A stretch of 64,000 bases of DNA from positions 289,449 to 353,448 of the forward strand of contig CANHQJ010000001.1 of NCBI GenBank assembly GCA_947462875.1, written 5' to 3'. This DNA comes from Verrucomicrobiia bacterium (GTDB taxonomy: Bacteria > Verrucomicrobiota > Verrucomicrobiia > Verrucomicrobiales > Akkermansiaceae). A model generated the notes under the pieces. The model was not told the origin of the DNA. It saw only the letters and a program-made list of their open reading frames with translations, and ran no database searches. Below, one piece after another: positions 44,545 to 53,700 of the stretch (its first letter is position 1; every line of letters starts with the position of its first letter). The translations under genes were made by a program, and so were the position numbers.

Positions 44545-47031
44545 CTACTGCTGGGTCACCTTCACGCGCAGGTAGCGGGAGGTACGCGAACCGATCGCCG
44601 CCGTGTCCTTGATGGTGACGACGGTGCGGTCGGATTGATCCAGCGCGCTTGCCACTTGGGCGTGGGCAAACCCCTGTGCGGATGACCAAATGTCGGTCCA
44701 CGTGCCGGTGAGCTGATCGTTGGCCTGCACGACGTAGCTCAAGCCGGTGCCGAACTTCCTCACGGGGAACTGGATGGTCAAAGCGCGCGCACTGGTCGAA
44801 ATGGCGGTGCTGCCCTGTGTGGGTAGTATCGATTGATTCGATAACGCGGGATCGCCGAAAAAGGCATACTCGAACAAATTGTTGCCGCCATCGTTGTCAG
44901 GGTCTTGCAACAAGCCGTTTTGTCCGTTGGGAAAGGTCTGACGCGCCGCCCACGACGCGAAGGTATCGTTGAGGTTGACCGCGATCTGCTGTGACGTGCT
45001 GAGATTATCAAGATCCGTGGCGGTGACGGTGATGGTGGTTTGTCCGCCTCGCAGTCCCGTCAGACGCAATTCGCCGTTGACGATGCTCGCGGAGGCGACC
45101 TGCGGCTGCGTATTTCCTGTGATGCCATAGGAAAAGGTGGGGATGGACGCGACCGAGAGGATGTTGACCACTTTTGTCTGGTCCATGACAGTTGGTGCCG
45201 TGGGCGCATTCATGGGGAAATTCTCAAAGGAAGTGCCTGTCGAGCTACCGTTGAGAAGCAATGAATAAGTCGCGCGTGGCAGGGCATTGATCGCATCCAC
45301 CACGGTCATGCCTGATCCCGCGACACGGCCAAAGACGGTGAATCCGCCGTTTTGGGTGTCGAGGTTGGGCGCGTTCGAGTCGCTAGTGTTGACAAAAAAC
45401 TGACTGGTCGCGCTGTTGGGGTCTCCGCCCACTTTCGCCATGGCGATGGTGCCGCGCAGGTTGGAGAGTCCGGGCTCATTGGTTACAGCGGGGGATGTCA
45501 CCACGCTGGTGAACTGGCTGCCGGTGCCCGTGCCCTTGAAGCCGCCCGCCTGAATCACAAATCCCGGAACACTGCGATGAAACGCCACACCAGTGTAGCG
45601 GTTGGCGTTCACATAGCTCATGAAATTGTTCACAGTCGCCGGCGTGGCGTTGTTGAACAAAATGAAATCCATCGCCCCCAGCGAAGTGGTCACGCGCACG
45701 GCGGATTCCGCCTCGGCATCGGTGAAAGTTCCTGCCAATGCGGTGACGCGCTCGGTGCCCGCGGTGCTGGTCCATGCGGGGATTGTCGTGCCCACCACCG
45801 GCGCTCCCGCCGAAGGTCGGACCCGCAGGGTGAAGGTTTGTGTGAGATTCGCGCCGTTCGATAAACGTAGCGTATAGGTCATCGGGTAGTTGCCCGGAGC
45901 GGGGCATGTGCCGCTCAATACCCCTGTGCTGGACGTGAAGGTCAATCCGCTGGGCACGCCGGTCAACGTGCGCGAGGTGACGGAGGCGATCGATCCATGG
46001 GTGAAACTGTGGGTAAATGATGTTCCCGGCACACCCGAAGCACCGGCCATACTGGTAATGCCATCGACCGTGGTGGTGGCCACGGTGCTCTCGCCAATGA
46101 TCGTCGTAACGATGTAGGGCTGCACGATGAAAGAATATGTTTTCCCTGGTTCTAGCGCGGGACTGGTGACTTGATAGGTGATTGGGGCGTTCGTCGTGTT
46201 TCCAGGAACGAGCGCGAGTGGTTGATAGAGCAGTTCTCCAGCAGGGCGAATCAATACCTGATAGCCTGTTTCATTCGCGATGTTAGGCCATGAAAGATTG
46301 ATCGTAGCCTGACCAGCCACGGGTGTGGCAGCCAAAAGATAAGGATCGGTGGTGAGTGTGAATTCGGTTGAGTAGCCAGAGACCGCAGAAGCCCCAGCGG
46401 AGGAATCGGGCGTGGTGGGCGGAGTGCTGCCTCGATAGGCGCGGACGCGGAAGGAATAGGTCGTCGAGGGCTGGGTGTATTGTCTGACAGGGATATCGAG
46501 AACGTTCGCGGCGGTTGTCGTTACTATGGTCCACGGCCCTGTGCCAATTTTCCGTTCGAGAGAAAACCCATTTTCTGTAGTGGATGCCTCATCCCAAAAC
46601 ATCGATACATTGAACGGATCTGCCTTGCCGACGGTGAGATTGAAGGGGGCATTGAGATCGAAGGTTTTTACGGGAGCGACATTAGATCCGTTATTACCTA
46701 AGCTATTTATAGCAACTACGATAAATTCATAATTTTTATTCAGTACTGCGTTATTCCATTGCAGTGTCACAGTAGAACCAGTGCCACCAGATGTTGTGGA
46801 TTGCGTTGCGCCAGCCAACGCAGCAAACTGGGTTTGTCCCGCCTCCCTGTAACCAATTTGCCAGTGCGTTTCGTTAGTCGATTGATCCGTCCAGTAAAAA
46901 TCAATTCTCGCCGTAGTGGTAAGCTTCGTCGCCGTGGCATAAAAATTTCCCGGAGCAGCTGGCTGGGCTGCTGCCATCGACTGCAACGGGACAAATAAAA
47001 GAAGAAACAGTTTCCAGAGGGGCGTTTTCAT
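44545..47031 (-). CDS. Large secreted protein with fibronectin III, Ig-like and cyclophilin domains
   Basis: An 828-residue exported protein (ATG at 47031; the frame is open to 47169) with a signal peptide (MKTPLWKLFLLLFVPLQSMA). Domains in order: two to three fibronectin type III repeats (about 25-330; PGNFYATATKLTTTARIDFY, SYSFRVRAYRGS), a putative Ig domain (about 330-420; SGLTFTSSTGVLSGTCPAPG), then a complete cyclophilin domain (about 450-640) with GVAFHRSVPGFVIQAGGFKG and GTIAMAKVGGDPNSATSQFF. The end has a linker and the verrucomicrobial C-terminal region (LQDPDNDGGNNLFEYAFFGD). Probably cell-surface or extracellular. Confidence 0.9.
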   Translation of the reverse strand: MKTPLWKLFLLLFVPLQSMAAAQPAAPGNFYATATKLTTTARIDFYWTDQSTNETHWQIGYREAGQTQFAALAGATQSTTSGGTGSTVTLQWNNAVLNKNYEFIVVAINSLGNNGSNVAPVKTFDLNAPFNLTVGKADPFNVSMFWDEASTTENGFSLERKIGTGPWTIVTTTAANVLDIPVRQYTQPSTTYSFRVRAYRGSTPPTTPDSSAGASAVSGYSTEFTLTTDPYLLAATPVAGQATINLSWPNIANETGYQVLIRPAGELLYQPLALVPGNTTNAPITYQVTSPALEPGKTYSFIVQPYIVTTIIGESTVATTTVDGITSMAGASGVPGTSFTHSFTHGSIASVTSRTLTGVPSGLTFTSSTGVLSGTCPAPGNYPMTYTLRLSNGANLTQTFTLRVRPSAGAPVVGTTIPAWTSTAGTERVTALAGTFTDAEAESAVRVTTSLGAMDFILFNNATPATVNNFMSYVNANRYTGVAFHRSVPGFVIQAGGFKGTGTGSQFTSVVTSPAVTNEPGLSNLRGTIAMAKVGGDPNSATSQFFVNTSDSNAPNLDTQNGGFTVFGRVAGSGMTVVDAINALPRATYSLLLNGSSTGTSFENFPMNAPTAPTVMDQTKVVNILSVASIPTFSYGITGNTQPQVASASIVNGELRLTGLRGGQTTITVTATDLDNLSTSQQIAVNLNDTFASWAARQTFPNGQNGLLQDPDNDGGNNLFEYAFFGDPALSNQSILPTQGSTAISTSARALTIQFPVRKFGTGLSYVVQANDQLTGTWTDIWSSAQGFAHAQVASALDQSDRTVVTIKDTAAIGSRTSRYLRVKVTQQ

Positions 47032-47248
47032 AAGTCGGAATAATGACGATGCATTTTCGGGTTGCGGGGCCGAGAAAACGGAAGAAAGCGTTGATTGCCA
47101 AGAAAATAGTGAGGCTGCCGCATCTTTCGCAGCTTTCCGATTCGGGGTGTTTTTAGGGAAATTCACCAAAAAATACTTTTTTTCTAAGCTTCTGCTTCGT
47201 CGTGTGTCTGATACGATGTAGGCCTATGGATTCAACCTTCCATCCGTT

Positions 47249-47830
47249 ATGGAACCACTTTCCTTATTTTCCGCTACCCGGGTCAGCGCCGTCGCTGCAG
47301 TGCCCACTCGCCCTGCTGTCATGACGGAAGATCGGCCCAGTCTGAGAGCTTTGTTCGATTCCGAGGAATCGGCGCTGCTGCGTTTTGCCCATGGCATCGT
47401 CGGTCAGCGGGAAACGGCGGAGGATCTGGTGCAGGAGGCGTTTTTGCGACTGCACGAGCATTGGCTGGAAGTGGAAAATCCCCGGGCGTGGCTGTACCGC
47501 TCCATCCGCAATATGGCGCTCAATCACCTGCGCGATCACCGCCGCGAGACAGCGATGGAGGAAGGCAGCGAATGGGCCAGCGAGTCGCCCACGGCGGCTG
47601 AGGTGCTAGGCAGAAGCGAAGCGATCGGCGTGCTGCGCATGCTGATGGCGGAAATGCCGCAGCAGGACCAACAACTCATTTTATGGAAATACACCGGCAG
47701 CCTCTCCTACGATGAGATTAGCAAACGCTCGGGACTCACGGTGAGCAATGTAGGCTACAAACTGCATCATTTGCTCAAAGGATTGGCGGATTCGATGCGT
47801 CGCATGGGAGTGGAAAGCAAGGAAGGATAA
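47249..47830 (+). CDS. ECF-type RNA polymerase sigma factor
   Basis: A 193-residue sigma-70 family ECF factor (ATG at 47249; ATG at 47321 is an alternative and gives the usual length). Region 2 has LRFAHGIVGQRETAEDLVQE, then AFLRLHEHWLEVENPRAWLY and RSIRNMALNHLRDHRRE. Region 4 has LSYDEISKRSGLTVSNVGYK. It is the first gene of a three-gene cluster: the next gene starts 11 bp later and encodes an anti-sigma-like membrane protein. It probably directs RNA polymerase to its own cluster and other envelope genes; no promoter consensus could be confirmed. Confidence 0.93.
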   Translation: MEPLSLFSATRVSAVAAVPTRPAVMTEDRPSLRALFDSEESALLRFAHGIVGQRETAEDLVQEAFLRLHEHWLEVENPRAWLYRSIRNMALNHLRDHRRETAMEEGSEWASESPTAAEVLGRSEAIGVLRMLMAEMPQQDQQLILWKYTGSLSYDEISKRSGLTVSNVGYKLHHLLKGLADSMRRMGVESKEG

Positions 47831-47841
47831 AAAATACGACT

Positions 47842-50784
47842 ATGAACGATAATTTGACAGAATTGACCCCGATGGGCGATGAGGCTCTGGAAGCGCGCAT
47901 CATCGCTTGGGTGCTGGGCGAGGCCTCGCCGTTCGAGGCAGCGGAGCTGGAAGTACTCTGCGTGCAATACCCCGAATGGCGTGTGTTTCAGCGGCGCATG
48001 CTGGCACTGCACGATTGCCTGCAGGAGGTGCATGCTCCGGTTGCGGCGGATGATTGGAAATTGTCTGCGGAGAAACGCGGCAAGCTGGATGAAGTGATCG
48101 GCAAAAACGAGGTGACTCCTCAGGTCCAGCGCAAACCAAAACGGCACTGGTGGGTGAATGTCGCGGGAATCGCAGCGATTTTTGTGGTGATTGCGGCGGT
48201 TGGTAGTGTGACGATGGGGATTTTTGGGACGGTCGGCACGAGTGTTGTGATGAAGGAGACGCCGTATGTCGTCACCTACAGCGCGCAGATTCCTGCGGAT
48301 GAGACTGCGGAATTGACATCTTTAGCAGACAACGAGCCGATGATATCCGAGGAACCAGCTCTCCGTATGCAGACGGAAGCAAAACCTTCCGCTCCCTCCT
48401 CCGCGAGTGCCAAAGTGATCGCTTCGGCACCTGTGGATTCGATTCCTGTGCCCGCACCTGCGGTAAAGCCTACGTCATCCACTTTTGGCAATGGCGATGA
48501 TTTCGGCGACGGCTGGGGTGGGCAGGATTTGGCCGGTGGCGTTCGGAATGCGTCGGCTGCCACTGATGCTAAGCAAGCCAATGGTGTGCCTGAGTTAGGG
48601 AATATCCCCGGGGTCGGACGCTTGTCCGATGACCAAGCGGTGGGCGCTGCCGGTAATGCGGCTGCACCTAGTGATTCTTCTATCATCGCTGGGATGGAGC
48701 TATCGGGGGATTATGCTCGCTCGCGCAAAAAAACGTTAGAAGAGGTGGATGGCGCAAGCTGGCAGCTCACGGGAGAGAAGGGAGCCGCTGCTGCTAAGCC
48801 GACGGCTGACGCAGGTGGTGTGAGTGATCTTCCCGTGGTTGATGTCAGTAAGGAGAGTGTTCAATTTAATGGGCGTAGTTTTCAGGATCCGACTACTGAT
48901 GCGGGACTTGCCTTGATGCAAAAAAAGATGGCGGAGTATCAGAAGAGTGAAAGCGGCTTGGCGCAGCGTGAAAGGATCACACGTGGACTAACTCCGCAAC
49001 GCCCAGCGGAAACGGCAGCGGCGACTGGTGCCGCCCTAGCGGATGACCCGATCCGCTCGAACGAAGCTCTCACTCTGGAAGGGGCCGAGAAAGTGGGCGA
49101 AGTCCGCCGTGGTCTCTACAAAGGCGAAGGGCATTACAATCTCGGCAAGTATGACGAGGCGGCTCGCGAGTATGAACACGTCTTGCGCATTGATCCTTAC
49201 AATAAGTCCGCGCGCCGTGGGTTGGAAAAAGTGGAAGCACAAAAATCCGACTATTATCGATCCGCTTATGACCAGACGAGGGCCGAGCTGTTGATGGAGG
49301 TAGATAAGTCATGGGAGCTTGCCATACCCGGCAACGATGGCAAAGCCGTGGATCCCTTGCTGAATGAGCTCAGAGCTGCTCCGGCGGTAGAGGAAAAAGC
49401 ACAAGAGCTTGCGAAAGCCGAGGAACAGGCGCCTCTGGCGAAAAAGAAAGAGGCACCTCTCGATCTGACGGAAATTTCCGCCGAGCAAGAACCCTACTCG
49501 ACTTTTTCTCTCCGCGTCAGTGACAATGCCTTTCGCATCGCTCAGGCGGCGATGGCACAAGGCCAGCGCCCAGCGGCGGAGTCGGTGCGCATGGAAGAGT
49601 TTTACAATGCCTTCGACTACGGCGATCCCGTGCCCACCGCGCAGGAACCGGTAGCGGCGGCGATCGAGCAATCAGCGCATCCGATTTTGCCACAACGCAA
49701 TCTCCTGCGCATCGGGCTACGCACGGCGGCCAGCGGACGTGGTGCGGGGCAGCCCTTGCATCTGACGCTGCTGGTGGATCAATCAGGTTCGATGAGTCGC
49801 GGTGACCGCAATGGTGCCTTGCTCGCGGCGGTGAAAGAGCTGAGCTCCTTATTGCAGGCGCAAGACCATGTTTCCGTCATCGGCTTCTCGCGCACACCGC
49901 GCTTGCTGGCGGAAAAAATTCCCGGCGATCAACCGCAGCGCTTGCTCGATCTGCTCGCCCGCACTCCCAGTGATGGTGGCACGAATTTGGAAGAAGCGCT
50001 CAAGCTCGGCGAGATCGTGGCGAAGAGAAATGAACTCGCTGGTGCGCAAAATCGTTTGCTCCTGCTCACCGATGGCGCGGCGAATCTCGGCAATGCCGAT
50101 CCGGATCGCCTCGCGGCATGGGTCAAGGCGCTGCGCCAGAAAAACATCGCGTTTGATATTGCCGGTATCGGCACGGATGGGCTGAACGATCCGCTGTTGG
50201 TGGAAATCGCGCGCCATGGCAATGGTCGCTACTATGTCATCAATGATGCCGTCCAGGCGAAACAACAATTCGCCACGCAGCTCGCCGGTGCCTTCCGCCC
50301 CGCTGCCGAAAACGTCAAGGTGCAGGTGCGGTTCAATCCGAAGCGCGTGGGCAAGTATCAGCTCATCGGCTTTGAAAAGGACCGCCTGAACACCGAGGAC
50401 TTCCGCAACGATCAGGTCGATGCCGCGGAGATGGCCGCGGCGGAAGCGGGGCAGGCGCTCTATCAGGTGGAGCTGTTGCCGGATGGCGTCGGCGATGTCG
50501 GCGAAGTCTCGGTGCGATTCCGCGATGTGGCGACGCAGCAGATGGTCGAGCGCAAGTGGACCATGCGCTACGATGCCACCACGCCCGTGTTCGAGCGCGC
50601 GGTGCCGACCATGCAACTGGCCGGTATGGCGATGCTCACGGCGCAGAAACTGCAAGGCGGCGCCCTTGGCCCGATGATCCGGTTTCCCGAAATGCCCCAG
50701 GCCCAGCAGCAGATCCGCGAGGAGTTTTCCGCGAACCCGCGCGTTGCTGAATTGTTAGAAATGATACGCCAACTGAACGACTGA
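47842..50784 (+). CDS. Anti-sigma-like/TPR/VWA-domain membrane protein (YfbK-like C-terminus)
   Basis: A 980-residue protein with several parts. The first (about 15-100) is a cytoplasmic zinc-less anti-sigma-like domain (ARIIAWVLGEASPFEAAELE). One membrane helix follows (about 103-127, WWVNVAGIAAIFVVIAAVGS), then a long Ala/Pro/Ser-rich linker and TPR motifs around 425-490 (GEGHYNLGKYDEAAREYEHV). The YfbK-type N-domain (EPYSTFSLRVSDNAFRIA) begins near 550. The VWA domain has MIDAS residues DQSGSMS (about 648), SDGGTNLEE and LLLTDGAANLG. The C-terminal DUF3520-like region ends in MIRQLND. The layout suggests an anti-sigma factor whose periplasmic VWA part senses envelope state (inference). Starts 11 bp after the sigma gene. 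Confidence 0.85.
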   Translation: MNDNLTELTPMGDEALEARIIAWVLGEASPFEAAELEVLCVQYPEWRVFQRRMLALHDCLQEVHAPVAADDWKLSAEKRGKLDEVIGKNEVTPQVQRKPKRHWWVNVAGIAAIFVVIAAVGSVTMGIFGTVGTSVVMKETPYVVTYSAQIPADETAELTSLADNEPMISEEPALRMQTEAKPSAPSSASAKVIASAPVDSIPVPAPAVKPTSSTFGNGDDFGDGWGGQDLAGGVRNASAATDAKQANGVPELGNIPGVGRLSDDQAVGAAGNAAAPSDSSIIAGMELSGDYARSRKKTLEEVDGASWQLTGEKGAAAAKPTADAGGVSDLPVVDVSKESVQFNGRSFQDPTTDAGLALMQKKMAEYQKSESGLAQRERITRGLTPQRPAETAAATGAALADDPIRSNEALTLEGAEKVGEVRRGLYKGEGHYNLGKYDEAAREYEHVLRIDPYNKSARRGLEKVEAQKSDYYRSAYDQTRAELLMEVDKSWELAIPGNDGKAVDPLLNELRAAPAVEEKAQELAKAEEQAPLAKKKEAPLDLTEISAEQEPYSTFSLRVSDNAFRIAQAAMAQGQRPAAESVRMEEFYNAFDYGDPVPTAQEPVAAAIEQSAHPILPQRNLLRIGLRTAASGRGAGQPLHLTLLVDQSGSMSRGDRNGALLAAVKELSSLLQAQDHVSVIGFSRTPRLLAEKIPGDQPQRLLDLLARTPSDGGTNLEEALKLGEIVAKRNELAGAQNRLLLLTDGAANLGNADPDRLAAWVKALRQKNIAFDIAGIGTDGLNDPLLVEIARHGNGRYYVINDAVQAKQQFATQLAGAFRPAAENVKVQVRFNPKRVGKYQLIGFEKDRLNTEDFRNDQVDAAEMAAAEAGQALYQVELLPDGVGDVGEVSVRFRDVATQQMVERKWTMRYDATTPVFERAVPTMQLAGMAMLTAQKLQGGALGPMIRFPEMPQAQQQIREEFSANPRVAELLEMIRQLND

Positions 50785-50791
50785 TTTTACC

Positions 50792-53700
50792 ATGAAGACT
50801 AACCTACTCCGAATGATGGCCCTGTTGTGGGCGGCTGTGCTTGCGATGGCCAGTGCCCAGGAACTTCCCGCCGATCGCGAGGGCGTGATGCTGCTGCCCA
50901 TGCCGCGCACGGCCAAGCCCGTGCCGACATTTTTTTCCGCTGTCGTCGATCTGCGGGCCAGGCGCGCGTTTGATCACATCGAGACCGTGGCAAACATCCG
51001 CTACCAACTCCACCAAGGGGCAGGGGAGCGCATGAGCTTGTCTCTCAGCGGTGAGGGAGAAATCACCGAGGTCATCGGTGAGGGTCTCACGGATTGGTCG
51101 CTGCGACGCGATGCCGCCGGGCAACGCTTTCTCGATGTGCGGGTCAATGCGGCCGCTGAAGCCAAGGAATGGACGATTGTGGTGCGCACCCGGCTCCCCG
51201 TCACCCCCGCGATCAAGGCCTGCGATCTGTGGCTGCCAGGGCAGGGGGATGCGGTGGGCTTTTCGATCCAGGTGGCACTGGTCGATGAGGGAATGAAAAG
51301 CGCCCGCGTGATCGAGGTGGAGAATTTGTCGCCCGTCGATCAATCGAAACATCTGAAATTCATGGGCTCGGGGCGTCCGCGCCTGCGACTCGACATCAGT
51401 CAAAGCGAAGGAGAAATTGGTTTTCGCGATAGCCAGCTGCGCGGCACGGTGGCGGCGGATCAGCGCTCGGTCTCGTTTGTGTTTCAGGCCACGGCACAGG
51501 TGAAGCGCGCGGGGGCGACGATGGAGTTTTGCCGTGGGGCGATCGCTCTAACGGATGCCGGAGCGGGCGATGGCTGGCACATGAGCCTGCGGCCTGAAGG
51601 AGACACGTATGTCTATGACTGGAAAGCCGACCGCGAAGGCGAGGTGCCGGTGCAGATCCGCTTCGATGTGCCGCTGACACAAATGGGCGACTGGCGCTTG
51701 TTGGATTTCGCCATTCCGGCGGGAGTGGTGGTGCCGCTTTGGTTGGAGGGACTGAGCGCGACGATGCAATTCGATGCAACCAAGCCCGTGGTGCCCACCT
51801 GGCAGGGCAATCAATGGCGGGGATTTTTGCCTGCGGATGGCAGGGTTCTGTTAGGCTGGCGGGCCGGTCGCGAGGTCGCGGATGGGGCTCTGTTTTTTTT
51901 CAGCACGGAGATCACCGAGCTGCGTGTGTGCAGCGGGTTGCTGCGCCAGTCCACCCAGATCGACGTGCGGATCCTGCAAGGGAAACTGCCGAACTTGTCA
52001 CTGCAACTGCATGGCATGGGAGAAGTCCTGGCGGTGAAAGGCGAGCAAGTCGTCGGCTGGTCCGTAAAGGAAACCGAGGGCAAGCGACTGCTTACCCTAC
52101 AGCTGAATCGTGCGATGGAAGGCACGGGGCGCATTGCGATCGAAGCACAGATGCCCTTGGGCGATTTTCCGGTGAAAACCAGCGGACTGCGTGTGGAACC
52201 CATCGGCTCGCTGCGCCACAGCGGATGGCTGCGCATTGCGAATGAAGGGGCGGTGAAAATCGAAGTCGCTTCCTCGAACGGACTGATCCAACTGGCTCCC
52301 GAGCAATTTCCCATCGCTGCCAAGGATCTGCGTCAGTCGTTTGTCTACCGTTTTCCTGCGGCCCAGTATGCCTATCAGGTGGGCGCGGATCACGTGCTGC
52401 CGGAGACCTCGATCCATGAATTGACCACCTATGAACTCGCGGAAACGGATCGCCGTATCATCGCCGATCTGGAGATCGACATCCGCGAGGCCCCGCTGCG
52501 CGAATGGGAGGTTCTCGTGCCCCAGGACTACACGGTGGTCTTGTGTCAGGGAGCCGCGGTGGCGGATTATGCGCTGGCCACGCAAGCGAGCGATGGCTAT
52601 CGCGTGCTGAAAGTGATCTTTCGCGAAGCGGTGAAGGACAGGCAATTGATCCAGTTGCGTCTGGAGAAAAATGAAGCGGCCAAGGCGGGGCCATGGGTGC
52701 TCACTCCCTTGCGCTTTCCGGGCGCGAAGTCGCATCGTGGCTTCATCGGCGTGGCAGCGGCCGCGGGCTATCGGATGACCGGCGGTGAGCGCGCGCAACT
52801 CACGGAAGTGCCGCTCTCGTATTTCCCGCGTCAGCAACAAGGCCTGCAACAAGCCTATCGGATCAAGGAATCGGCATGGACGGCGACGATGAATGCCGAG
52901 GCGCTCGGGCAAAGCATCCAGGCCGATGTGTTTCACCTGTATTCGGTCAAAGAGGGCGCGGTCTATGGATCGGTGCTGTTCAATTATTTCGTCGTCGGCG
53001 CACCTGCGAGCGAGTGGCGCGTGCAAATCCCCGGTTCGATCGGCAACATGGAGATCACGGGACAAAACATCGGCCATGAGTGGCGGCGGGAAGGAAATGT
53101 GTTGGTCGTGCCGCTCTCGCGTCCGTTGCTCGGTGCGGGCACGATGTTGCTGAGTTTCGAACAACCGATCCAGTCTGCGGGGGGCGCCATTTCACCGGGA
53201 GAAATCCGTCCTCTCAACGTGCAATCCGAGAGTGGCTACGTGCAGGTGGTGAGCCCCTTGCAGGTGGACTTCGAGGTCACCGCGGTGAGCGGAAACGTGC
53301 TGCCCTTGCAAGCGAACGAGCTACCCTCCGATTACCGCGTTTTGAGCGCCGCGCCGACACTCTGCGCTTGGCAATACACCGCGCGGGATTTCTCCATCGG
53401 CCTTGCTTTCCAGTGGTTCAAGACGGGAGAAACCGTCGAGCAAGTGGTGGACTTCGTGAAGCTCGCCAGCCAGATTTCGCGCGATGGGCAACTCGTCACC
53501 GAGGCGCGGTTTTTTGTCAAATCCAAGCGCCGCGAGGCCCTGCGCATGAAGTTGCCGGAGGGGGCGATTTTGTTAGAAACAAAGGTCAATGAGATCACGG
53601 CGAATCCACGGCTGGACAAGGGGGAAATCGTCATTCCCTTGCCGCAGAAAAACGATCTCAATCAGGCCGTGGAAGTGCTTTTGCGCTATGGCACCTCATC

